DNA of 20,960 nucleotides from CAIVAT01 sp964355945. GTDB taxonomy: Bacteria; Bacteroidota; Bacteroidia; Bacteroidales; FEN-979. Shown one piece after another: positions 7,209-15,455 of the stretch; position 1 is the stretch's first letter, and every line of letters begins with the position of its first letter. The position numbers and the translations under genes were made by a program. A model generated the notes under the pieces. It did no database searches and was not told the DNA's origin. It saw only the letters and a program-made list of their open reading frames with translations. The stretch lies in the NCBI GenBank assembly GCA_964355945.1, contig CAYHGE010000066.1:1-20960 (forward strand). Reading direction: 5' to 3'.

Positions 7209-8894
7209 TTAATTTCCGGCACGATGTGAGCGTGACAGCATGCTGCCGGAGATGTTCCGGACTTTGAACCCGTTTTGCAACAGGATTCGCGTAGCGTAGT
7301 AGGAGCGTTGCGCTGAACGGCAAAATACCGCGATTTCGCGATCACGCGGAAGTTCGCCCAAACGCGCACGCAGTTGAGGCAACGGAATGTTGAATGCGCC
7401 CGGAACTGACTCTGCTTCGATTTCCGGGGGATTGCGCACATCGAGCAGGAAATTGTTGTCCAAGGAATCCCAGTGACATACCGGCATGTCGCCCCGGAGA
7501 ATGTTGGCTGCAATCATCCCTGCGAAGTTGACCGGATCCTTCCCGGTGCCAAACGGTGGTGCATAACAAAGTTCAGACTCTTCCAGATCGTAAACGGTAC
7601 ACCCCATTTGGATTGCCATGGCGAAGGAGTCGATCCGTTTGGGAACACCGTCTTCGCCCAAAACTTGTGCGCCAAGCAAGAGCCCGTTGGATTTCCTGAA
7701 TATGACCTTCATGGGCAGGAGTTTCGCCCCCGGATAATATCCTGCATGCGAATTTGGATAGAGATAAATCTTCTCATAATCAGTATCACCAAGCCCGATA
7801 AGTTGTTTCTCACTTACGCCGGTTTGGGCAATGGCTGCATCGAAAAGTTTACAGATCGAGGTGCCCTGGGTGCCACGAAAACGGGAGTCGCGACCGGCAA
7901 TCACATCAGCCACGATGCGCCCCTGGCGGTTTGCAGGCCCGGCAAGCGGGATGAGCGCCCATTCGCCTGTAACGAAGTTTTTAACTTCGACTGCATCACC
8001 GACTGCGAAGATATCAGGGTCGGAAGTGCGCATCTGCTCATCCACCCGCATACCGCCGAGTTTGCCAATCTCAATCCCGGCCATTTTTGCCAGTGCAGTC
8101 TCAGGTCGTACGCCAATGGCTAAGACAACGATGTCAGCCGGATGTGCTTTTCCTGATTCGGTAAGAACTTCAAGCGCACCTGTCGCCGATTTTCTGAATC
8201 CGGCCACGCCGTCACTGAGCTCCACATTGACGCCATGTTTTTTCAGGTAACCCTCAACGAGGCGTGCCATTTCAGGGTCAAGGGGCGGCATGACCTGGTT
8301 CAATTTCTCGATTAGCGTAACTTTGAGTCCGCGTTCAATGAAATTTTCCACCATTTCGAGGCCGATGAATCCACCTCCGACTACCACTGCCTGCTTGGGT
8401 TTAGAAATCGTATCATTGCCAGTGAACGAATTACCAACTGACCGGTCAACATCACGGTCAAGCCATGCTTTTATATTCCTGGCATCAGGAACGGTTCTAA
8501 CAGAGAATATTCCGGGAAGATCGATGCCCGGCAGCGGTGGACGGATTGGCGCAGATCCCGGTGACAGCAATAGCTTGTCGTACTTTTCAGTGGTTACTTC
8601 ACCGGTAAGGTGATTCTTAAGCTCCACTGTTTTCAGTTTGGCATCAATGCCGACTACCTCACAACTGGTGCGGCAATCGACGGTGAACAATGCACGGAAC
8701 ATCTGTTCGGTTGCCACAAGCAGGCTTGACTCTTGTTCAATTGTTCCGCCAACATGATAAGGAAGTCCGCAGTTCGCATACGAAACATAGGGCCCGCGTT
8801 CAACCATCAGGATTTCAACTTTTTCATCCAATCTGCGAAGGCGTGCTGCGCATGAGGCACCACCGGCCACTCCACCTACAATGATTACTTTCAT
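7209..8894 (-). CDS. CoA-disulfide/polysulfide reductase-like flavoprotein fused to a rhodanese domain
   Basis: The 561-residue protein has two parts. Residues 1 to about 450 form a pyridine-nucleotide disulfide oxidoreductase: FAD-binding VGGVAGGASCAARLRR at the N-terminus, the single redox cysteine Cys42 in SYANCGLPYHVGG, NAD(P)H-binding VVVGGGFIGLEMVENF in the middle, and the second FAD motif DIFAVGDAVEV. The C-terminal part (about 465-550) is a rhodanese domain with active-site Cys525 in VFCRSAQRS. The CoADR-Rhd architecture is known for reduction of CoA disulfide, CoA persulfide and polysulfides with NAD(P)H. The protein is cytoplasmic. It starts at ATG 8892-8894, 39 bases after the aquaporin gene, and ends just before a hairpin repeat. 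It links this gene run to sulfane-sulfur handling; an NADH-oxidase activity is an alternative role in the same family. Confidence 0.9.
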   Translation of the reverse strand: MKVIIVGGVAGGASCAARLRRLDEKVEILMVERGPYVSYANCGLPYHVGGTIEQESSLLVATEQMFRALFTVDCRTSCEVVGIDAKLKTVELKNHLTGEVTTEKYDKLLLSPGSAPIRPPLPGIDLPGIFSVRTVPDARNIKAWLDRDVDRSVGNSFTGNDTISKPKQAVVVGGGFIGLEMVENFIERGLKVTLIEKLNQVMPPLDPEMARLVEGYLKKHGVNVELSDGVAGFRKSATGALEVLTESGKAHPADIVVLAIGVRPETALAKMAGIEIGKLGGMRVDEQMRTSDPDIFAVGDAVEVKNFVTGEWALIPLAGPANRQGRIVADVIAGRDSRFRGTQGTSICKLFDAAIAQTGVSEKQLIGLGDTDYEKIYLYPNSHAGYYPGAKLLPMKVIFRKSNGLLLGAQVLGEDGVPKRIDSFAMAIQMGCTVYDLEESELCYAPPFGTGKDPVNFAGMIAANILRGDMPVCHWDSLDNNFLLDVRNPPEIEAESVPGAFNIPLPQLRARLGELPRDREIAVFCRSAQRSYYATRILLQNGFKVRNISGSMLSRSHRAGN

Positions 8895-8933
8895 GGTTTT
8901 AATTTTTTAAATGATTTGGTTTAGCTTATAAAT

Positions 8934-9734
8934 TTATTCCGATTGAGATACTTGAAATTGTTTTTTTCGCAATAGTGAATCACCCTCACTGTGACTGTCA
9001 AAATAATAAAGTTTGGCAATGGTGATTCGCCTGGCAAGTAAACTGCAAGCAATGCTTGCCAGGAAGGCACCTGCCAGCGGGCCAATCAAATAGATCCACC
9101 ATCCATCCCACTGTCCTGAAATAACTGCCGGGCCAAGACTGCGGGCGGGATTGGTGCTGGTTCCTGATATTGAAGCTTCCAGGGGGACCATGATTGCATA
9201 GAGAAATGGAAACATAAACGGCGTAAATTGTCTGATTTGCCTGAATCCGATGAAGATAACCAGCAATGATACCATGATAAAAGTGGTCACAATTTCACCG
9301 GCTAAAGCTGTCTGAATGGAGTAGCCTTCTCCGGGCACCGTCGCACCGAATTCAATACTTTTGCCCATCCGACCCCAGAGCAGGAGGGGCAGGCAACCAA
9401 CAATTGCACCGGTCATTTGCGCAAGGATATAGGTAATGGCAAGTCGTCCTTCGATCTTGCGAAACAACCAGAAAACCATCGTAACGGCAGGATTGATGTG
9501 CGCTCCGCTGGTCTTTCCGATCGCTGATAGTGCAATTGCCGCACCTGTTGAACCGAAAAGAAACCCGGTGATCAACTGGCGCATTTTCATGTCTGGAATG
9601 AGTTGTGCCATCGGACTGCCCGATCCGAACATCAGGATCACCACAGAAAGCCCTGCCATCAGTAACAAGGCTGTTCCAAGAAATTCTGAAATAAAAAATC
9701 TAATGCGATATTTCAGATCTTTCACTTCATGCAT
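8934..9734 (-). CDS. Aquaporin / glycerol facilitator family channel (MIP)
   Basis: A membrane channel of 266 residues from ATG 9732-9734 (269 from an in-frame GTG at 9741-9743; neither has a clear ribosome site). Both MIP signature half-helices are intact: SGAHINPAVT (Asn81-Pro82-Ala83) and TSTNPARSLGPA (Asn195-Pro196-Ala197), with the selectivity-filter arginine straight after the second. Six transmembrane helices fit the hydrophobicity. The family passes water, glycerol or other small neutral solutes, and the sequence does not tell which. It lies only 18 bases after the lactonase stop and 39 bases before the CoADR-rhodanese gene, so it should be co-transcribed with both. Confidence 0.88.
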   Translation of the reverse strand: MHEVKDLKYRIRFFISEFLGTALLLMAGLSVVILMFGSGSPMAQLIPDMKMRQLITGFLFGSTGAAIALSAIGKTSGAHINPAVTMVFWLFRKIEGRLAITYILAQMTGAIVGCLPLLLWGRMGKSIEFGATVPGEGYSIQTALAGEIVTTFIMVSLLVIFIGFRQIRQFTPFMFPFLYAIMVPLEASISGTSTNPARSLGPAVISGQWDGWWIYLIGPLAGAFLASIACSLLARRITIAKLYYFDSHSEGDSLLRKKQFQVSQSE

Positions 9735-9752
9735 GGATTTCACTTTTAGATG

Positions 9753-10925
9753 TTATTTAGCAGATGTAAAACGAATGCAAACAGGAGAGTCTATCCCTGA
9801 TGTTTGCGATGTATGAATCAAATTACCGGTAACCTGATCAATCTGGAAAATGACTATATTATCTGAATCCTGGTTAGCGGCAAAGAGCCAATTCCCGGTA
9901 GGATCAATCATCATGTTTCGCGGAGTCTTGCCACCGCTTGAAATCCACTCAACGGGTGTTAATTTTCCGTCCGTGGAATTAATGCTGAACAGTCCGATAC
10001 AATTCTCTCCCCTGTTCGATACATACAGAAATTTACCTTGTGCATCTGTCAGGATCTCTGCCGCAGTGTTTGTACCGGAAAAATCCTTTGGAAGTGTTGA
10101 AATGGTATGCTTCTCCTGCATCTTTCCGGTTTCCGGTTCGTATGAAAATGTCGTAACCGTTGATGTTAACTCATTCAACACATAGGTGTGTTTTCCGGAG
10201 GGCGAAAAGGCAATATGTCTTGGACCGGAGCCTGGCTTCAGCTTCACAAACCCGGAATCGGTCGGGGTAAGTGAACCCGTGATTGAATCCAACCGGAATA
10301 CGAGCACCTGGTCAATTCCAAGATCAGCAACCATGACAAATCTATTGTCATTGGTGACCTGGATAAAATGAGCATGGGGACCGGACTGACGATCGGGGTT
10401 TATGCTCGAACCGGTATTTTGGATAAATCCGCTGTGCGGACCAAGTTTACCATCTCGTTCGATTGGAAATACAGTCACATTTCCCCCGTTGTAGTTTGCG
10501 ACCATCAGGTACTGACCCTGTTTATCCAGCGACAAATGTGCGGGAGCAGCGCCAAGCGAAGAAATTTGCTGCAACCGATCCAACGCCCCTGATACCCTGT
10601 TAATGGCAAAAACACTAACTGCTCCGGTTGATTTATTTTCAAAAGTGTCCACCTCATTCACGGCATAAAGAAATTTTCCATCGTGATCAATGGTGATAAA
10701 AGAAGGATTGTCTGTGATGGCAACCAGACCAATCTTATGTAAATCACCATTGTCAGGATTGAACCAGTAGGCATAAATGCCATCACTTCCCTTGCCGGTA
10801 TAAGTTCCCACATAAACCATACTTAATTTATCCGGGACACAGGCATGCAGAATCAGGGTGGATAACAGTATACAGATCAGCCGTATATTGCACGTAAATA
10901 AGTGTTTATGTGAATATTTCTTCAT
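9753..10925 (-). CDS. Lactonase-family beta-propeller lipoprotein (6-phosphogluconolactonase-like)
   Basis: The 390-residue protein belongs to the seven-bladed propeller family that includes YbhE-type 6-phosphogluconolactonase and carboxymuconate cyclase. Visible features are the repeated 'G.FLY..N' blade pattern (KFLYAVNEVDT, QYLMVANYNGGNVTVFPI, KHTYVLNELTSTVTTF, KFLYVSNRGENCIGLF, NWLFAANQDSDNIVIF) and SGPHAHFIQ, which carries the conserved histidines. The N-terminus is a lipoprotein signal with lipobox LHAC, giving lipidated Cys29, so it works outside the cytoplasm. This argues against a phosphorylated substrate. The start is ATG 10923-10925, 22 bases after the dehydrogenase stop. With a sugar dehydrogenase directly upstream, the likely job is opening an aldonolactone, though the dehydrogenase is cytoplasmic and the compartments do not match. 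Confidence 0.85.
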   Translation of the reverse strand: MKKYSHKHLFTCNIRLICILLSTLILHACVPDKLSMVYVGTYTGKGSDGIYAYWFNPDNGDLHKIGLVAITDNPSFITIDHDGKFLYAVNEVDTFENKSTGAVSVFAINRVSGALDRLQQISSLGAAPAHLSLDKQGQYLMVANYNGGNVTVFPIERDGKLGPHSGFIQNTGSSINPDRQSGPHAHFIQVTNDNRFVMVADLGIDQVLVFRLDSITGSLTPTDSGFVKLKPGSGPRHIAFSPSGKHTYVLNELTSTVTTFSYEPETGKMQEKHTISTLPKDFSGTNTAAEILTDAQGKFLYVSNRGENCIGLFSINSTDGKLTPVEWISSGGKTPRNMMIDPTGNWLFAANQDSDNIVIFQIDQVTGNLIHTSQTSGIDSPVCIRFTSAK

Positions 10926-10947
10926 TTCGTTCTATATCCCTGAACCG

Positions 10948-11997
10948 CTAAATATCAGCAAACTGAATAACAACCTTGATGTCATCCGGCTGCCGTTCGA
11001 GTGCCTTCATGAAGTTCTCCGGCTGTTCAATGCGTGTGATGAGTTTTGCCAGCCATGATTTGTCGGCTTTGGCCAATGTTTGGCCGGCCCTGTACCAATG
11101 CCGTTTATTGGCATTGACACTTCCCACGATCACGGTATTCCTTAAAACCGCCGCGGCGGCCACATTGGCGGTTGGCGCTGAAGTTACTACACCGCCATGC
11201 CCAACGCCTGTGAGACAAACGATCCCATTCGGTCCGACTTTCTGGATACAATCGGAAATTACCTGTCCAACCCCTGTGCATTCAACAATTGCATCCGGTT
11301 CGAATCCCAGATCAGCCACACTGCCAGAGTGATATATTGCACCCAGTTCTCTTACCAGGTCGGGTTTGGAGCCGGATTCCATCCGGTCAAGTACATGTAT
11401 TTCCTCAATTCCATGGATTTTCAGGCTAAGGGCGGCCAGAAGGCCAATCGGGCCGGCTCCTGTAACCAGGACAACACGCGGTTCCCAGAATGATCTCCGA
11501 CCAATCATCCCGATTTGCTCCAACGCTTTCGTTACAACGGTAGTAGGTTCCAGGAGAACGCCCAACAAACCCAGGGCAGCATCAACTTTTACAGCATATT
11601 CAGGCTCTATCCGCCAGCGTTGCGACATGAACCCATGGATCTCCTTGATCCCGCGCTCAGTGTATAGGCCATTGCGGCACATATCCCATTCTCCCACTGC
11701 ACAATTCGGACAAGGTACAGGATCCGGACGCCGCACGATGCCAACCACCAGTTCGCCTTTTTTAAGTCCGCTCGGACCTGGATCGATCACGCGGCCCAGG
11801 GATTCATGGCCCAGGACAAGATATTGCTGGCCCGGAGGAGCCCAGCCATATTTTCCTTCGACAATTTCCACGTCAGTACCGCACACGCCAACGGCAACTG
11901 CTTCAACGAGGATAGAACCGTCGCGTGCATCAGGCTCCGGCATCTCCATATATCTTGCGGTTCCCGGTTTTTTAGGTTCAACTGCAATGGCTTTCAT
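10948..11997 (-). CDS. Zinc-dependent glucose 1-dehydrogenase-like MDR oxidoreductase
   Basis: The 349-residue protein resembles archaeal-type glucose/aldose 1-dehydrogenases, which oxidise the sugar C1 to a lactone with NAD(P). Catalytic zinc ligands are Cys39 (GVCGTD), His64-Glu65 (LGHESLGRV) and probably Glu150. The cofactor-binding loop is TGAGPIG (179-185), with Asp204-Arg205 ending the next strand. The structural zinc lobe has CPNCAVGEWDMC (Cys96, 99, 107) but Pro93 where a fourth cysteine is usual, so that site is incomplete. TERGIKEIHGFMSQRW is typical of the glucose dehydrogenase branch. No signal peptide is present. It starts at ATG 11995-11997, 43 bases after the glucosidase stop and 22 before the lactonase, consistent with an operon. 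The exact sugar is uncertain. Confidence 0.83.
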   Translation of the reverse strand: MKAIAVEPKKPGTARYMEMPEPDARDGSILVEAVAVGVCGTDVEIVEGKYGWAPPGQQYLVLGHESLGRVIDPGPSGLKKGELVVGIVRRPDPVPCPNCAVGEWDMCRNGLYTERGIKEIHGFMSQRWRIEPEYAVKVDAALGLLGVLLEPTTVVTKALEQIGMIGRRSFWEPRVVLVTGAGPIGLLAALSLKIHGIEEIHVLDRMESGSKPDLVRELGAIYHSGSVADLGFEPDAIVECTGVGQVISDCIQKVGPNGIVCLTGVGHGGVVTSAPTANVAAAAVLRNTVIVGSVNANKRHWYRAGQTLAKADKSWLAKLITRIEQPENFMKALERQPDDIKVVIQFADI

Positions 11998-12040
11998 AGT
12001 AGGTTCGTTAAGATTATATTATTCAGTATGGCTAACACGA

Positions 12041-14740
12041 TTAGGTTTGATTTCGCGGGGCAACGATTGTATCCTTATGGAAAGCAGCACTCTTTCCACT
12101 TTTCAAAAGACTGTCACCAGTAAGATGACCGTAAAGTTGTATTAGTATTGCTGTAACACCGGTCCAACCCGTTTGATGACTGGCGCCAAGCCCGGCGCCA
12201 TTATCGCCATGGAAGTACTCATAAAAAAGGATGTGGTCGCGCCAGTGAGGGTCTGTCTGAAACTTCTCAGTACCTCCGAAAACCGGGCGTCTTCCATTTT
12301 CATCGCGGGTAAATGTGCTGGTAAGCCTGCGGCTGATCTCTTTGCTCACGTCAAACAGGTTCATCAGTTTTCCGGATCCGGTTGGACATTCGACTTTAAA
12401 ACTGTCTCCGTAGTACAAATAGAACTGCTGCAGCGCCCTCACAAGCAAAAGGTTTACCGGCATCCAAACAGGTCCGCGCCAGTTGGAGTTGCCACCAAAC
12501 ATTCCTGTATTCGACTCGGCAGGCAGATAGTCTACCCGGTACTCCTGTCCTCCTTCATGTAAAACATACGGGTGCTGTTCATGGAACCTGGAAATCGAAC
12601 GAATGCCATGGGGCCCTAAGAACTCATTCTCGTCAAGCATCTTGTCAAGGATTCTTCTAAGCCGTTCAGGAGTAACAAGGGCAAGGATGCCCCGATCATT
12701 AACGCCAAAATGTCCCGGTCCGGTGGGGTGTATGGAAGACCAAAGTTCCGGCATCCTGCGTTTACGCTCCATAATATTCGCCATTGCAGATGGAATATGT
12801 TCACGCTGCCCCTTTTCGATAACACTGGTGGCGCACAGTGGCAATAATCCTACCAGCGATCGAACTTTCAGCTTTGTAGCGGTTCCGTCAGGCAATCGTA
12901 AAAGATCATAGTAAAAACCGTCTTCCTCATCCCACATGCCATCAGGACCCTGCTTGTTCATGGCCATGGCAATGAATTGAAAGTGCTGTGTAAATTTTAC
13001 AACCATTTCTTCATAGGATGGATCGTGAAATGCGAGTTCAGCAGCCAGCTCAAGCATATTCTGGCTGAACAGCGCCATCCATGCAGTACCGTCGGCCTGT
13101 TCAAGGCTGCCGCCGGTCGGCAAAGGCGCACTTCGGTCAAAAACACCGATGTTGTCAAGTCCAAGGAACCCTCCTTCAAATACATTTTTGCCATACCGGT
13201 CTTTGCGGTTTACCCACCAGGTAAAGTTGATCAATAATTTATTGAAGGTTGACCGTAAAAAATTCACATCTGCCTTGCCATTTATGGCCATATCCATTCG
13301 GTGCAGAAATAAACTCGCCCAGGCATGTACCGGCGGATTTACATCGCTGAAATTCCATTCATAAGCCGGCATCTGCCCGTTGGGATGCAGATATAAACCT
13401 CTGAGCATCAGCTCCATCTGCTCTTTTGCAAAATCGGGATCAACCATAGAGAGCGGGATCGTATGAAATGCAAGATCCCAGGCTGCATACCACGGATATT
13501 CCCACTTGTCGGGCATGGAGATGATGTCTTCATTAAGCATGTGGTACCATTCCGAATTGCGGGAATTCTTAAAGCCCGAATGAAGAGGGTTGGAGTTGTG
13601 CTCGTCCAGCCAATTGTCTCCGTCAAAAAAGAAGAACTGTTTGCTCCAGAGCATCCCGGCAAGGGCCTGCCGCATCACATTGGCCTCATCGGCACTTACG
13701 GCAGCGGGGGTAACAGATTTGTAGAATTCATCTGCTTCCTTAAGCCTGTCATCAAATACTTTGTCAAAACTCTTTCCGAAGATGCCGCCTTCCCTTTCTT
13801 CCGATTTACCGGATAACCGCAAACGGATTTCCGAGGTCTGACCGGCACCGATATTTATATGGTAGTGCGCCGCAGCTTTTGTTCCCTGCTGTTCCGGGTT
13901 CACTTTATCTTTAAAGCCGTTTACCACACAATCGTTAACGCCATCTTTCACGTGAGTGCTTTCGTTTTTTGTTCCCGGGAAAAGCCGCTCATGGTTCGTT
14001 TCATTTTCGGTGAAGAGCAGCGGTATGTCGCCTTCACAGGATAAAGTAAAGTCACCCAGGAGTCCATGACTTGCCTTGAGTGCACTCACCCCTTTTTTTG
14101 TCTTGATTTGGGCGAGTTTTGGCTTCACGGCAGCCCTGTTCGAATCAGCAATCCATGCCGACCAGTCGTTGCGGAACCAGAGCGTTGGAAGCAGATGCAG
14201 ATCGGCCGCCTCCGGTCCGCGGTTGGCGGCAGTGATTTTCACCAGGATGTCATCCGGACCGGCTTTGGCGTATTCGATAAACACGTCGAAATAGCGGTCC
14301 TCATTGAAGACCCCCGTGTCCAGGAGTTCATACTCCATCTCCTCCCGTGAGCGTTGACCGTTCGTTAGCACAAGATCCTCATAGGGATAGGCCGCCTGTG
14401 GGTATTTATACAGGTATTTCATATAGGAATGCGTCGGGGTGGAGTCGAGATAGAAGTAGTACTCCTTCACATCCTCCCCATGGTTGCCCTGGCTGTTGGT
14501 CAATCCGAAAAGCCGCTCCTTGAGAATGGGGTCTTTGCCATTCCACAGGGCGAGGGCGAAGCACAGGCGCTGTTTGTCATCGGAGATGCCGGCAATACCA
14601 TCCTCACCCCAGCGATAGGCACGGGAACGGGCATGATCGTGGGTGAAGAAATCCCAGGCATCACCGCCTTCACTGTAGTCCTCACGTACGGTTCCCCACT
14701 GGCGTTCGCTTAAATAGGGTCCCCACTTTTTCCACGGGAT
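12041..14740 (-). CDS. GH63-type glucosidase (MGH1-like glycoside hydrolase), 5' end lost in scaffold gap
   Basis: 899 residues are readable before the sequence enters the N gap. The opening WKKWGPYLSERQWGTVRED, followed by YRWGEDGIAG, GNHGEDVKEYYF and YLYKYPQAAYPY, is characteristic of bacterial GH63-like glucosidases related to processing alpha-glucosidase I and YgjK. Only a short N-terminus, perhaps 10-20 residues, should be missing. Likely catalytic residues by family comparison are the Asp of AAWDLAF (codon 13475-13477) and the Glu of FYEYFHGDNGAG (codon 12218-12220). The protein is large, single-chain and (alpha/alpha)6-barrel in type. With the true start missing, a signal peptide cannot be excluded, but close family members begin as cytoplasmic proteins. 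It lies 43 bases before the sugar dehydrogenase, so released glucose is a plausible substrate for that enzyme. The stop is TAA at 12041-12043. Confidence 0.88.
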   Translation of the reverse strand: MPWKKWGPYLSERQWGTVREDYSEGGDAWDFFTHDHARSRAYRWGEDGIAGISDDKQRLCFALALWNGKDPILKERLFGLTNSQGNHGEDVKEYYFYLDSTPTHSYMKYLYKYPQAAYPYEDLVLTNGQRSREEMEYELLDTGVFNEDRYFDVFIEYAKAGPDDILVKITAANRGPEAADLHLLPTLWFRNDWSAWIADSNRAAVKPKLAQIKTKKGVSALKASHGLLGDFTLSCEGDIPLLFTENETNHERLFPGTKNESTHVKDGVNDCVVNGFKDKVNPEQQGTKAAAHYHINIGAGQTSEIRLRLSGKSEEREGGIFGKSFDKVFDDRLKEADEFYKSVTPAAVSADEANVMRQALAGMLWSKQFFFFDGDNWLDEHNSNPLHSGFKNSRNSEWYHMLNEDIISMPDKWEYPWYAAWDLAFHTIPLSMVDPDFAKEQMELMLRGLYLHPNGQMPAYEWNFSDVNPPVHAWASLFLHRMDMAINGKADVNFLRSTFNKLLINFTWWVNRKDRYGKNVFEGGFLGLDNIGVFDRSAPLPTGGSLEQADGTAWMALFSQNMLELAAELAFHDPSYEEMVVKFTQHFQFIAMAMNKQGPDGMWDEEDGFYYDLLRLPDGTATKLKVRSLVGLLPLCATSVIEKGQREHIPSAMANIMERKRRMPELWSSIHPTGPGHFGVNDRGILALVTPERLRRILDKMLDENEFLGPHGIRSISRFHEQHPYVLHEGGQEYRVDYLPAESNTGMFGGNSNWRGPVWMPVNLLLVRALQQFYLYYGDSFKVECPTGSGKLMNLFDVSKEISRRLTSTFTRDENGRRPVFGGTEKFQTDPHWRDHILFYEYFHGDNGAGLGASHQTGWTGVTAILIQLYGHLTGDSLLKSGKSAAFHKDTIVAPRNQT

Positions 14741-14840
14741 NNNNNNNNNNNNNNNNNNNNNNNNNNNNNNNNNNNNNNNNNNNNNNNNNNNNNNNNNNNN
14801 NNNNNNNNNNNNNNNNNNNNNNNNNNNNNNNNNNNNNNNN
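14741..14840. other. Scaffold gap of exactly 100 N
   Basis: Exactly 100 unknown bases, the usual placeholder for a gap of unknown size. It falls between the 3' part of one gene and the 5' end of another, both on the minus strand. Because 100 bases cannot hold the missing end of the beta-barrel gene, an intergenic spacer and the glucosidase start, the true distance is probably larger. The continuous reading frame across the gap is an artefact. Confidence 0.97.
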
Positions 14841-15400
14841 GCCATGCCTCCGACATCCAACTTTACAAACTGTTCTTTTACATCGTTATCAAAGGAGAGG
14901 TCTTCCTTGTTTTCAATTTCAGTCGTAAAGATATCATTGGCTTTATACCCCAGGCTAAGCATCGGACCCAGCTCAATAAACAACTTTTTCTTTATCGAGT
15001 ATCTTATCAGGATGGGTACATTGAAATAACTTAATTTTCGGTCAACGGTGCCATTGCTGAATAGGCTGTCAAGTGCCGTGGAATCAGCATTGGTAAGATG
15101 GTAAGGATTAATCCTGTTTGCTCCCAATGCTGATTTAACCAGGACCCCGGTGTGGATATACCATGGCTTGTCTTTTTTCAGCAGGAAATCAAAATAGAAG
15201 CCCAGGTTAAAACCGGTACGGTACTTTGCCCCGCTCAGATTGCTTACTGTAGAAAAGTTTGCTCCGCCATCGAGCCCGAATTTTAATGTCGGAGAATTGA
15301 GTTTATCCCCAAAGATCAATGATATCAGGACCTGGCCTTGCATCACCTGTGAAACCAGCATGATGGACATGATCGGTATGAGTATTTTCTGTATTTTCAT
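14841..15400 (-). CDS. Outer-membrane beta-barrel protein (PorT/OMP_b-brl_2-like), 3' end lost in scaffold gap
   Basis: The first 186 residues are readable from ATG 15398-15400; the rest is in the N gap. A signal peptide ends near MQGQ (residues 20-23). Alternating strands follow: FGLDGGANFSTV, YRTGFNLGFYFDFLL, YIHTGVLVKSALGA, YFNVPILIRYSI and LFIELGPMLSLGYKA. This pattern (glycine-rich first strand, 'Y..G...G.Y..', 'Y..VP.L.') is that of the small Bacteroidota barrels usually grouped as porin-family or PorT-like proteins. The function of such proteins is generally unknown. It lies 55 bases after the next upstream gene and forms the last of four outer-membrane genes in a row. Confidence 0.75.
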
Positions 15401-15455
15401 GATTTATTGCCCATAGAGTGAATGAATAATATTAGTTGCACTGAATCAAAACAGG

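Noticed and set aside
7067..7513. A 148-codon minus-strand frame overlapping the 3' end of the CoADR gene
   Set aside because: It is in another frame of the rhodanese region and reads through the GC-rich hairpin repeat; no domain is recognisable.
7473..8123. A 216-codon plus-strand frame, with other antisense frames across the window (for example 5010-5489)
   Set aside because: All overlap strongly supported minus-strand genes and show no recognisable motif, signal peptide or plausible start context.
11366..12145. A 259-codon open frame on the plus strand
   Set aside because: It lies antisense to the glucose-dehydrogenase-like gene, whose protein is clearly recognisable; the plus-strand translation is low-complexity and Ser/Arg/Pro rich, typical of a shadow.
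9753..14740. Complete sulfo-Entner-Doudoroff pathway for sulfoquinovose
   Set aside because: There is no GH31 sulfoquinovosidase, sulfogluconate dehydratase or aldolase in the window; only the general order of the first steps is similar.
12041..15400. A single 1119-residue protein joining a barrel domain and a glycosidase
   Set aside because: The join runs through 100 N; the N-terminal half is an outer-membrane barrel with signal peptide and the other half a GH63 enzyme that lacks only a short start. Annotated as two partial genes.
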